Part shown: one piece after another, positions 36,300 through 47,900 of the stretch
How the letters are laid out: every line of letters starts with the position of its first letter
Numbering within the stretch: the first letter of the stretch is position 1
Source of the DNA: Phaseolus vulgaris
Taxonomy: Eukaryota > Streptophyta > Magnoliopsida > Fabales > Fabaceae
DNA length: 64,000 nt
Direction of reading: 5' to 3'
Assembly (NCBI RefSeq): GCF_000499845.2
Contig: NC_023756.2
Location: 40,914,393 to 40,978,392 of the forward strand
Made by a program: the position numbers and the translations under genes
The notes under the pieces: model-generated
Told to the model about the DNA's origin: nothing
Database searches by the model: none
The model's input: only the letters and a program-made list of their open reading frames with translations

Positions 36300-36650
36300 T
36301 GTATAAATTGTCTTTTTACTTCATTCAAACAAATTTTCAAGGCATCCACTAATTGAGATTTTTAAGTAAACATAATCATAACGTGAATAATCATTAATAA
36401 AGGTGACAAAGTACCTTTCTTTTTTAAAAGAATTAACATTAAAAGAACCAAAAATGTCAATGTGCATTAGTTCAAAAAGCTTAGTAGTTCTTGTAGCCCT
36501 TTTATTTGTGTTTTTTTTTTGTTTTCCTTTTATACAATCCACACAAATATTTAGATTAGTAAAATCTAGATTTGAAAGAATTTCATTCTTTATTAATCTT
36601 TTTATCATTTCTCTAAAAATGTGACTCAAGTGTTTATGTCACAAGAAAGT
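36300..36650 (-). pseudogene. Copia integrase N-terminal part, degenerate
   Basis: Minus strand: HKHLSHIFREMIKRLIKNEI, CVDCIKGKQKKNTNKRATRT, ELMHIDIFGSFNV and YFVTFINDYSRYDYVYL. These are the HHCC zinc-binding region and the start of the catalytic core (HIDIFG). From 36300 down to about 35440 the reading becomes fragmentary. Confidence 0.8.
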
Positions 36651-36779
36651 ATATCATTAAATCACTAAATTACGTTTAGTGTCAATATTAAGATCTTAAA
36701 ATTATGTGATTCTCACATATATTAAAGGGAGAGTGTGTATATCTTCCTCCATGAGAGATTATCACTAGTACAAAATTTG

Positions 36780-36910
36780 AAAACAACGACCATTTATTTA
36801 GTGCGGCTTTGCGTTTAAACGCATTTGTAAAAAACGCGGTGGCATTTTTGTAATTAAATTGATTTACAAATGCGGTTCTAGGGTAAGACCGCATTTGTAA
36901 ATCAATTTTA
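36780..36910. repeat. 5' subterminal repeats of the CACTA element
   Basis: About four to five copies of (A)AATGCGGT/ACCGCATTT or close variants. One is a clear inverted pair at about 36864-36898 (TTTACAAATGCGGTTC, then GACCGCATTTGTAAAT). By analogy with En/Spm these are transposase-binding sites. Confidence 0.75.
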
Positions 36911-36996
36911 CCCTAAAAATAGAAGCGCGCCACTGGTTTTCACTTTCACTTTCGTCTTCTCCGCTCTTCGTTTCAACGTTCTCAGCTCTCTCCGCT

Positions 36997-37269
36997 TTGC
37001 ATTGTAAGTTTCAGCTCTCTCTGCTTCAACGTTTGTTTTCGTTTTCGTTTTTGTCATTGTCATTATTCACTTCCTTGGCATTGTCATTTCGTTTCCTTAC
37101 TCGTTTTCTGCATATAGGTGGTTACTGTTCTATTGGTTCGCTGGTTTTTTCTGCTCCGCCACCGCCACTGCTTCCGCCACCGCCACTGCTTCCGTCACCG
37201 CCTTCGCCTACGCCTTCGTCTTCGTCTCCGATCACCATCAACCTAAAGGTTGGTGTTGTATTTATTTAA
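36997..37269 (+). other. Pro/Ser-rich, GC-rich segment in the CACTA 5' region
   Basis: An open frame with a locally high GC content and the repeated GCCACCGCCACTGCTTCC (37146-37190) reads PPPPLLPPPPLLPSPPSPTP. An AAG|GTTGGT donor-like site follows at about 37247. It could be a leader exon of the transposase transcript, or captured host sequence. I do not recognise a family. Confidence 0.3.
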
Positions 37270-37850
37270 TATTTTGAATTTATATTTAAAATTTTGAATT
37301 CATATTTAATATTTTGAATTTTTATTTTTCTGTATTATAATATATATTTAATTAATAACTAATACAACTTGGAATGTATAACTAATAACTAATAATTTAT
37401 ATATTTGTGTGTATTTTGAATTTTTGTATTATATAATTTCTATTTTCTTAAATTTATATTATATATAAATTCTATTTTTGTAATTATTTTTATTTTTTGC
37501 ACTTTCTCTTTGCATATCTTTCTTTTTTTCCCTGGCATCATTTATTTTTTATAATTGTCACTTTAAACTACTTTTACTTAAATAAAAATGAATATGATAT
37601 TAATCTTTATGGAATTATAATTCTATAGTGTATTAAACTTTGTTCTAGAATTTTAATTTTAGAAGTGACATATTTAGTTAGTTGTTAATTACATTTTAAT
37701 AAAAGTTTTATGTTATGTTAGTTATTGTTACTTTTAGAATAGAAATATCGTGTTTGGATTGAGTCCGGGGGTGTTCGACCCTCGGCAAATGTGTGAGATT
37801 GAAGAGAATACTAATTATTAGAAAATCCTAACTATATTCCAGAATATATA

Positions 37851-40800
37851 ATGGATCGAAGTTGGATTAATGTTGTTCGTATAAGTGATGAGTACGAAAG
37901 GGGAGTAGAGGAATTTATACAATTTGCGCAGCGTAACGCGATTATTAGTGGTCATGATGGAGCAAAGATCAGGTGTCCGTGCGTTAACTGTTTGAATGGA
38001 AGGATACTGGATGTGAATATCATGAGGGAACACCTACTATGTGATGGGTTTCTTCGATCTTATACAACTTGGACATGGCATGGTGAATTATTAAATTTAC
38101 CACGTGTTTCCGTAACTAAAGAATATGTGGGTTCTACCATGGATGAAGCAGTACACGATGATGGAGATGATGATCGATTGGAGGACATGATTCGTGATGT
38201 GGGAGTGTTTTGCAAAAGCGCATGGATATGAAAGTATGTCAAAAGATGCAGAGACTCCTTTGTATCCTGGATCAACTAACTTCACACGGTTGTCGGCGGT
38301 GTTAAGATTGATGAATTTGAAGGCAATAAACGGATGGACTGATAAAAGCTTCACGGAATTGCTCTAGCTGTTGAAGGATATGCTTCCAGAGGGAAATAGT
38401 CTACCTAATCGTAATTACGAGGCAAAAAAGATTCTTTGTCCAATGGGTATGGAGTACAAAAAGATACATGCATGTCCTAATGATTGTATATTATACCGGA
38501 AAGATTTTGAATTGTTGAAAAGTTGTCCGAGGTGTGGGTTATCACGTTATAAGTTGAAACAAAAAGATGATGATTCTATTGATGACATGGAAAAGCATGG
38601 ACCCCCAATGAAGGTTATGTGGTATCTTCCCATCATTCCAAGGATGAAGCGTTTGTTTGCAAACCCAGACGATGCTAAGAATCTTAGATGGCATGCAGAT
38701 GATAGGAAATGCGATGGCATGTACCGACATCCAGCTGATTCTATTCAATGGAAGAAATTTGATGATGACTTTCCAGAATTTGGTAAAGAATCAAGAAATA
38801 TCCGACTTGGTTTAGCTACAGACGGAATGAATCCGTTTGGTAATATGAGTACAAATCACAGTTCATGGCCTGTATTACTAGTTATTTACAACTTACCTCC
38901 TGGATTGTGCATGAAGCGAAAATACATGATGTTGTCTATGATGATATCCGGTCCGAAACAACCAGGGAATGATATTGATGTTTATCTAAGTCCCCTAATT
39001 GAAGATTTGAAGTTAATGTGGGACCAGGGTGTCGAAGTATTTGACGGATTTGCTAATGAAACTTTCAAGCTTCATGCCATGTTATTTTGCACCATCAATG
39101 ACTTTCCAGCATATGGTAACTTATCAGGTTATAGTGTTAAGGGTCACAAAGCGTGTCCAATATGCGAAGAAGACACTGCTTCTCAACAATTGAAACATGG
39201 AAGGAAAATAGTATATCTTCGGCATCGGAGGTTTCTTAGAAGTCATCATCCTTACCGGAGGTTGAAAAAAGCCTTTAATGGACACCAAGAGGGTAGTGGT
39301 CCACCAACTCCATTAACCGGTGTTGAGGTTTACGAAAAGGTAAATAACATAGACCACACCTTCGGCAAGTCCAAAAAAAAGTCATCTGTGACAAATATTT
39401 GGAAGAAGAAATCAATCTTCTTTGATCTTCCGTACTAGTCGAGGTTAGAAGTCAGACATTGTATAGATGTAATGCATGTTGAGAAGAATGTGTGTGATAG
39501 CTTAATTGGTACACTTCTTAACATTAACGGGAAGACGAAGGATGGTCTAAATGCTCGTTTAGATTTGATTGAGATGAACATACGCGGCGAGTTGGCACCC
39601 ATACAAATGGGTAAGCGTACATATTTGCCCCCAGCCTGTTACGCAATGTCAAAAGATGAAAAAATTAGTTTTTGTCAATGTCTAAAGGGTGTGAAAGTGC
39701 CACAAGGACATTCCTCAAATGTAAAGAGTCTAGTGTCAATGCAAGATTTGAAGTTAATTGGGTTGAAGTCTCATGATTGTCACATCTTGATACAACAGTT
39801 GTTGCCGGTAGCTATCCGTGGGATCTTACCAAAAAATGTTAGACACACCATAACCCGTTTGTGCTCATTCTTCTCTTCCATCTGTTGTAAAGTCATTGAT
39901 CCCTCAAAACTAGATGAACTTCAAAATGAAATTGTTGTTATCTTGTGTGAATTGGAAATGTTTTTTCCTCCGTCTTTTTTTGACATCATGGTTCATCTAG
40001 TGGTGCATCTGGTAAGAGAGGTTAGATTGTGTGGACCAGTGTACTTAAGATGGATGTATCCTGTTGAGTGGTATATGAAAATTTTGAAAGGTTATGTGAA
40101 AAATCATTATCGTCCAGAGGCTTCAATGATTGAAAGGTACATAGCTGAAGAAAGTATTGAATTTTGTTCAGAGTACATGACAAAAGCAAATCCAATAGGT
40201 GTTCCAGCTAATTCATGGCACCACAGGCGTTCTACAAGTAAATGTTTACGTGGTGTGAATATTGTAAGCAAATCTCGATCAGAAGTCTTGCAAGCACATT
40301 TGTACATATTGAATAACACAGATGAAGTTGTACCTTACATAGAAGCTCATAAAGCCATTGTGAAGGCAAATAACCCAAGACAAGCAGAGAAATGGGTCTT
40401 GATGGAACATAATAGAACTTTCATGCCTTGGTTTAAAGATGAGGTGTTCAAGGATTCAACGACATCAGAGACCTTGACTTGGTTGGCTGCTGGATTGAAG
40501 TTTGATGTCATTTCATGTACAGCGTACGAAGTGAATAATTGTATATTTTACACGAAGTCCCTGGATGAAAAGAGTACAGTTCAAAATTCTGGTGTTACTC
40601 TTGAAGCCGAGTCAATGCAGTTTTCGACTTCGAAAGATACAAATCCAGTACTTGGATCAATGGCATACTATGGGTTTATAGAAGAGATATGGAAGATTGA
40701 CTACACTAAGTTTTCCGTTCCAGTTTTCAAGTGTAAATGGGTTGATAATAAAAGTGGAGTTAAAATTGATGAATCAGGATTCACACTAGTGGACTTTCGA

Positions 40801-41046
40801 AAGATAGGGTATCGAGATGAGCCATTTATAATGGTTCAACAAGCATCTCAGGTTTTCTATGTGAAAGATCCTACGTCAGAACATTGGTATGTCGTTTTAC
40901 ACGGGAAAAAACAAGGGGAAGCCATAGATGATATTGAATATGGCGAAACTCGTTCATTCACACCAATGATAACTAATAAAGATGACGATGTACTTGATGA
41001 TGTACATGCAACCCGTAAAGACCATAGTGAAGGAATTTACATATAA
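37851..41046 (+). pseudogene. CACTA tnp2-type transposase, broken
   Basis: Encodes the catalytic transposase of plant CACTA elements. Domains in order: transposase-associated domain (MDRSWINVVRISDEYERGVE, CPCVNC, 37851-38205); Tnp2 core (CPMGMEYKKIHACPNDCILY to GHKACPICEEDT, 38371-39440); DUF4218 (CKVIDPSKLDEL, FFPPSFFDIMVHLVVHLVRE, GPVYLRWMYPVEWYMK, about 39830-40190); and DUF4216 (YYGFIEEIWKIDYTKFSVPV, about 40665-40920). The stop is at 41044-41046. Defects: a frameshift near 38205 (the homologous reading FAKAHGYESM resumes in another frame), TAG at 38364-38366 where the family has Gln, and TAG at 39436-39438 in the DLPY*SRLEVRHCIDVMHVEK block where the family has Trp. The element therefore cannot make a full-length transposase from this copy. 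Confidence 0.92.
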
Positions 41047-41165
41047 ACATTCAACCCACATGCAACATGTAAATAAACATTTAGAATTTTTTTGTATTAT
41101 TTTTATATGATTTTAATTCGATGCACATTAACTAATGTTTGTTACCTAATTTTTTTAACAGAGAC

Positions 41166-44050
41166 ATGAATGACGACCAGACTCCAGACATACCTCGATC
41201 TGGACGAGGCAGTAGAGGACCTACTAGATTGAAGCGTCTTGCATTGAGACGTGCTGCTGGTGAGAAGACACATGTTGACATTGACGTCAACACTGGAGTG
41301 GCTTTTGGTCCTAAGGCAGATGAGTTTATGAGCTATCTTGGAGTTGTTTCTCGTGAGAGGCTCTCCATTTTGATTAATTCATGGGATGAGGTTTCAGAGG
41401 TTGATCGGAACATGCTATGGGAGGATGTTCTGGTAAGCTTTACATTATTATTGTTATCATATAATGTTTTTTAATATTGATTAATTAATTTTAATTTGAT
41501 GATGTTATTTTCTAGGCAAACTTTGACATTCCTGATGTGGAACCGCTTCGATCAAAGATATTATCCAATATCGCACTTAAATTTCGTACCTTTAAGTCAA
41601 GACTGACTTCGAGATACATTTTTGGCGACCTTAAAGACGAAAATCCATGTTTAAAGTACCAACATATTGATGAAGAGACATGGCGTCTTTTTAGAGAAAG
41701 CCGTGAAAATGAGGCTTGGATGGTAAGTGAAGTAACTTTTTGGTTTATATAACATTAATAAGTTTATCTTATTTACTTCAGTTTGTTTATTTCAATTATG
41801 ACAGGATCGTCGGAAGAAAGCTCAAGAGATAGCTTTGAAGAATCTTACCCCGCACGTTATGTCTCGTTCGGGGTATAGAAAACTTGAGCAAACACTGATG
41901 GTGGAAAAGGAGAAATCTCAACAGGGGACGTATTCTGAGAATGTGGAAACAGGGGTCACTTCTCCTCCACCACCTTTTCGCCATGAAAAATGGAAGAGGG
42001 CCCGAATTAAAAAGTCGGGTGCACCAAGTTCCGAGCAATCCGGGGTTATAATCGAAAAAATTGTAAGTTATTTTTGTTATTTTCAATTTTTTTAAAGCAT
42101 TAATTATATTAATGATTGAAAATATGATTTTTGTGTACTCTTGCAGGATTCCTTGGAATCCGACGGTACATTTGTTGCTGAAGGTCGTCACGATATCCTG
42201 GTTGAAGCAATTGGACGACCTGAACACTCTGGTCGTGTTCGTGCCGCTGGACAAGGGGTCGGAATTAAACTTTATTTTGGAGTTTCAGAACGACAGCCAT
42301 CCTCCTCCTCCAAGAAGGAAACTCAAATGAAGACTAAGTTACGTGAAGAAATAATGGAGGAGATGAGAAAGGAGACTGATTTGATGTGGCTGGAGATGAA
42401 AAAGGAGAATGATCGAATGCGACAAGAGTTTCTATCGCAACAAGTTTGTGCTGAGCCGATTGAACCCCTTGTTAGTCCCACTCCCAAGAGCACAAAGGGG
42501 AGTTGTGCGGCTCCTCCAACATCAGGGGATGATATCAATGGGCAGACAGAGGATTGTGAGCTACTGGTAGTGGGCGGCAAACTTCCTCGGGTGGTGGCAC
42601 TTGGAAAAGTCTATAAAAACGCCACCACCTTACATAATGTTCCTCTCTCCCCTGATGTGGCGAAGGTAACAGTTGAAAAAGTACGATTTCCTGATGCTCG
42701 TGTTCCACTACCTTCAGATGAGGTAACCACTGTGGCCGATGCATTTCAGACATTCGTTGCCTGGCCCAGAGAGCTCATTCGATCTATGCCCGAACCTCAT
42801 GTAATAATTTCGTTTCATTATATTATTTTTTATTTATATTTATATATTACATATAATTTAATACAAATGTTGTTTATCTTGTAGGAACCTTTTCAGCCAC
42901 CAAGTCCGAAAAAGAAGCGTGAGGTTCCAGTTGATCCTATGGCTTCCCTACGTCTCATTGCTAGTCAGATTGGCAATGATCCTTTTCCAGTTCCGTGGGA
43001 TAATACATTTTTTCAAATCAACACTGAACTGCCACTGATGATTTACAACACAGATTTATCAGAATTTATATCTGGGAACCAGGAGCTCAATATAAGTATA
43101 ATTCAATTTTTTATGATGTAAGTATCTTTACCTATTATTCGATTTACTTTATGTTAAATTATTATTGATTATGCTTTAACTAAAAACTTGTAGGTTTTTG
43201 CATAGAGTCTGTATCACTGAGGGGAAGGAAAATATGTATGGATTCGTAGATCCTGCATATACTAATCCCGTTGGACCAAACTCAACTGAGACTCAAGCAT
43301 ACATCACTAACATCCTGGAAAAAGAGGGAAAACAAATTTATTTATGCCCTTACATTAATTAGTAAGTTTAATTATATGTCATCAATTATTATTATTTCAT
43401 GTTTTAAATATTTACTAACTCTTTTCAATGATCATATAGGCATCATTGGCAGTTACTTGTCTTATCAATGGTTGATAAGACTGCTGTGTGGTTCTGTTCC
43501 CTACACAAGAAGATGCCCACAAAATTTAAGGATATCATTGATACGTAAGTATAGTATAAACTTAACTTTGTATATGTTACTAATTAACCATCTACTAACG
43601 AGGTTTTTTGTATTAACCAGTTCATGGCGTGGATATAACATCCTAAAAGGTCGATCCAGTTCAAATAATTTGAACTACATAAGAGTAAAGGTTTGTAATT
43701 TTTTTCTTTCTCTATTATCATTGTTTATCAATATACTAACATATTACTTTTTATTGAATTATATAGTGTAATAAACAACCAGGAAGCTATGAGTGTGGCT
43801 ATTACATTATGCAATGGATGATTACCATTATAAGACTAGGTGTTAAAACTGGTTGGAAGGAGGTATATGTTAAATCATTTTTATAATTCTTGAACATATA
43901 TATATCTAGAAACTAATTTATGTCAACTTTGCAATGCAGTTATTCACAGAAGAAACACCAATGAGTGAGGAAGGCATTTCATATGTTAGAGATTCTTGGT
44001 CCACATACTTCATTAATTTTTATAACTCTAGCATAAGTAAACAATATTAG
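41166..44050 (+). pseudogene. CACTA second gene: TNPA-like/Ulp1 cysteine protease fusion
   Basis: I splice ten exons on GT-AG sites: 41166-41432, 41516-41722, 41805-42062, 42147-42800, 42885-43117, 43194-43361, 43440-43544, 43621-43690, 43767-43862, 43940-44050. The N-terminal half matches the plant Ptta/En/Spm transposase domain (Transposase_24 type), with a Met/Glu/Lys coiled coil at about 42330-42440. Exon 5 has a basic PKKKREV nuclear signal. The C-terminal half is a Ulp1-like (C48) protease with HHWQLLVL (catalytic His), VWFCSLHKK and SYECGYYIMQWM (catalytic Cys). These proteases cut SUMO-type conjugates; the role in transposition is not established. The exon 6/7 junction (TA|G) gives a TAG as I splice it, so this copy may be broken or my junction may be wrong. 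An acceptor AG at 41159-41160 suggests a 5' leader intron. Confidence 0.75.
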
Positions 44051-44204
44051 TGGTTTTATTATATGTAATTTGATCACTTGTAAATGTACATTTTGATGAT
44101 TTCAATTGGTTACTACATTTTTGTATTTGTCTGGCTGGGTTTAATCATTATGCAGGTTATTTAAATATATGGTTTCTGCACAAAACAGGATATACCAAAA
44201 AAAA

Positions 44205-44540
44205 AAGCACTATTTACAAATGCGGTCATTTACCAAGACCGCATTTGTAAATAGTGAATTCGCATTTACAAATGCGGTCTTAGTAAATGACCGCATTTGT
44301 AAATAGTGATTTATGAATGCGGTTTTTACCAAGACCGCATTCATAAATCCTAAACCCCAAACCCACTCCCTAATTCAGAATAATATACAAATGCGGTTAC
44401 CTAAAATGACCGCATTTGTAAATGTGATTTATGAATGCGGTCATAGGACCGCATTTGTAAATTCCAGATTTACAAATGCGTGTTGATCAAATGCGGTTCT
44501 ATGACCGCATTTGTAAATTTAAAATAGCCGCATTTGTTTA
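44205..44540. repeat. 3' subterminal repeats of the CACTA element
   Basis: About thirteen copies of the ACAAATGCGGT motif or the variant TGAATGCGGT, mostly in inverted pairs separated by 8-14 bp (for example around 44214-44250, 44262-44302, 44310-44348, 44385-44420, 44430-44460 and 44484-44516). Each pair can form a hairpin. This array is much denser than the 5' one. Probable transposase-binding region. Confidence 0.85.
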
Positions 44541-44557
44541 ACTTATCTGCACTAGTG

Positions 44558-44948
44558 TATTCTTTAATGCTATAGAGATTCAACGAGATGAATGATTTTG
44601 ACCATTTTTCTCTACGGGAGATTACTTTTCAATGTTTGAAGATTGGACGAGGTAAATTACGATCCAAGGTTTCATCCCTTTAACTCTCTATTCTACTATC
44701 TCTTTTTCTTGATGGATGTAGAACAAATAAAGTACATACCTGTCAAGGATGAGACATTTTTTGTGTGTTAGTTGTTTATATAGATATAAACTTTATTATT
44801 TTGCTAGACTCATCAAATAGTGATCACTATCAGGACATTACTCCTCATTTGCCCAAATTTTTTTTATCCTTCATTATTAATTTATTTGATTATTGGTCTT
44901 TTTAATTAACAAGTCACCCGACTCTCATATGAGACATAAAATCTTACT
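44558..44948 (-). repeat. 5' LTR remainder of the copia element
   Basis: Matches the 3' LTR at 31455-32006 in order (GAGATGAATGATTTTGACC, AACTCTCTATTCTAC, GAGACATAAAATCTTA). It lacks the second unit of the 160-bp duplication and ends near 44948. The CACTA element abuts its inner end. Confidence 0.65.
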
Positions 44949-47900
44949 GGAGATCTCATCTCATTCACATATATGACCAAATTATAATATATAAAAAAAG
45001 TGCAAACCCCACTTTATAAAATACAATACATAAATGAGCAAACCACCACAATATTAGTGATGCACAATTATTTAACTTTATTTAACACTCTTATACCAAA
45101 CACCTTTCACATAGGGATCTCACAAACTATTTCTCTTAAAGTAACCTAACCAATAGGAATGAGGTTTAATTTGTCGTTAATCACAGGGAGACAAACATGA
45201 ATCATGCTATTTTTAGGAACCCTAATAAGAAAAAAAAGTAGTAATGGAAATTCCTCAATTATAAACTTATTAATCCAAGTATGAGTCTAAGTTTCACATT
45301 GAGTAGAAATGTAAAAGTTGAACAATATATAATAAGAAGATTAAAAAACTTATTGTCTTAAAATTTTATGTTAAAGGTGGTCCTTTGTATTCAACTCATG
45401 TCTCATTGTTGTTCAATCTCCTCGGTGATTCTTCCTTTATGGAACATGAGTCATAACAAAGACCAATTTATGACACCAACTTTCACAAATAATTTTTAAC
45501 CTTTGCTTAACATTATTATTATTATTACTATTATTAAAAATAATAATTTGAATCTGTGTTGCTAGATTAATAGTTTTTTTCATTGTAATATCTTTTTAAA
45601 TTTTCTCACATTGTTCTCGATTAATATGATTAGTATATTATTTTTTTTGCAAATGTGAATTACATTTTTTCAAAAGTCATTTGTCATATTTTTTTTTTTT
45701 TATATCTACAAAGAATTAGGATTTTTTTACCAATGTTAATTGGGAAAAAATTTCAGTCAACATTGATAGAAATAGTCTGACAAAAATCTCAAATTGTCAA
45801 CATCATAAAAATAACCTTGAACGATGTAATTCTAAATGATTATAATGTAACTAAAAATAATCTCTTTTAACATCAATTCAGAAAAAGTTTTGAAAATATA
45901 AGATGAAAAAATCCTTAAAAACTTTGACCCAAAAATAACACCAATCAAAATCGATTACAAAAGATTGTCAACATTAATATTTATTGAATTTATAATCGTT
46001 TTTTGGTATTTAAATAATTTTTTGAATTTAATGGTAATTGAAATGTTTTATCCAAAAAAAACAAAAATTTACTAGATTTGAATTCTCATATATAAATAAA
46101 ACATTTAAAAATGAAACAATTTGAAATAAGACCAATTAAAAAAATTCAATGTATTAATGTCTTAAAAATTATAAAATGTTTTATCCAAACACAAGGTTAG
46201 AGATGACATCATCTCAAATTTCTATTATAAAGTATTATGCATCAAAGCATCATATATGAAAGACTAATGTGATATTATATTAAGACATGTTGAAAAAAGT
46301 AATATAAATTCCGGTTACTACTATGCATCAAACCATTTCTTAAACAACTGTTACTACTAGAATTGATGACTTGGATTTGAGGTGGTAAAAAGGTGATTTG
46401 TCTTTTAAATCCGATTTTTTATATTTATCAAAAATAAAAATAAAATAAATGTTCATTTGTAAAAGATGTCAATAAGAATATTGAAAAATGAAAATATATA
46501 AGTGAATATAAAAAGTTAAATGTATAATTCTCAAAATTATTACATATCTGTAGATCGTTCTAACTTCTGTTATTAAAATAAGTATTACATAATCATTAAT
46601 TACATTAATAGTTTATTTTGTACATTTTAATTATTATTTTTATTGCTGAATTATTAATTTAAGTGTATTTTATAAACTTATAAGAGGTAGGTAAACCTAG
46701 CATTTATATGTTTTAAATAAAAGTATTGGTTCTCACCAATTCAAATTATGGAACAACCGAAGCGCGCAATGAGAGAGAGACAGCAGAAAATAAAGTATAA
46801 ATTTAAAAAATTATTGTTATTTTTACTTTAAATTAATTGAAATTAATTAACACATTTAAAATATCGTCCATTTTAAAATTTAAAACTCCAACATTTATTT
46901 CAGAGAATTAAGAGAAAAAGATTTTTTTTTTTATCTCATCTCATAAGATAAGAAACTATTGAAAAACGAATAAGTCAGAATCAATTGAGTAATTAATTAA
47001 AAAAATTATAACTAATATTTAATATTTACAAGAAATAATCAAATATTTTTATAAGAAAAAAAAAAACCTAGGGAATGGGAAGATAAAACTTATGTGGGTG
47101 GAATTAAAAGCCCATCCATATTTGTCTTCTTGATTGTATACATGTCAGATATCCGTTAACAAGTCCTAGGCAATGCAACATGTCATAAATATTAATAAAA
47201 CTTTTTTTTTAAATAATATATTTTTTATATTTTATAAAATAGATCTATGCATTATGATGCAGAACAAAGGAACTAAACAAATTTGACTTTTTGAGGTAAT
47301 CCATCACAGTAAACCTATTTTTACAATTCTATTTATTTCAATAAAAAAACATTAATAAGAATAATAAAGTTATTTTTTTAAAATTATTTACCCATGGAAA
47401 TTTTTTCCAGATTTTATTGAATTCTTTAATTAACAATATGTGTGACAATAACAAAGCTCTCTACAAAAGTACGTTTGGAAATTAATAAAAAAACTATATT
47501 TAATGTATCTCTAAATGGAGATATGCTACTTCATTGTAAAAGAAGTAGTCCTCACGTCAACAAGGAAAAAGAACAACTAAGTATTACAGTATTAAATAAT
47601 TTAATGGCCTATAAAAGTAAGTAAGTTAATTCCTTTAAGTTAATTCGTTTTAGATAACTTAGTGGGAAGTGATTAGTGGAAAGTGATTAGTATATATATC
47701 TATACCTTTTCATTATAACTGATTTTTTCAATTTTACTCTTATTTAATATATTTTATTTTATTAATATAATTGAATATTTTGTCATTTTATATGAATTAC
47801 TTAAAAAATAGAATTATTTTTAATTTTTTAAATTAATATTAATGTACAGTTTTTATATGACTCCCCACACTTTTCTTAGTTCTTTATTTAAAGTAACAAA

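Larger units (their letters stand above)
36763..44557 (+). mobile_element. CACTA (En/Spm) DNA transposon, 7795 bp
   Basis: The ends are CACTAGTA on the left and CACTAGTG on the right (inverted). They are flanked by the 3-bp target duplication TAT (36760-36762 and 44558-44560), as expected for CACTA elements. Subterminal arrays of an ACAAATGCGGT motif lie at both ends. Two genes are inside in the same direction: a tnp2-type transposase (37851-41046, broken) and a TNPA-like/Ulp1 gene (41166-44050). It is inserted at the 5' LTR/internal border of the minus-strand copia element. Confidence 0.92.
31455..44948 (-). mobile_element. Ty1/copia retrotransposon, degenerate, carrying nested insertions
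   Basis: Read on the minus strand. 5' LTR remainder 44558-44948; then the CACTA transposon (36763-44557); integrase part 36650-36300; RT 35440-34904; an LTR insertion (34903-33817); 34 bp of RT; a second LTR insertion (33782-32741); RT/RNase H remainder 32740-32007; 3' LTR 32006-~31455. Gag is not found: the LTR side of the CACTA insertion lies only about 110 bp from integrase sequence. All coding parts contain stops. Confidence 0.75.

Noticed and set aside
47442..47624. 60-codon ORF in AT-rich DNA
   Set aside because: No family motif, no neighbouring gene structure; length is within chance for this region.
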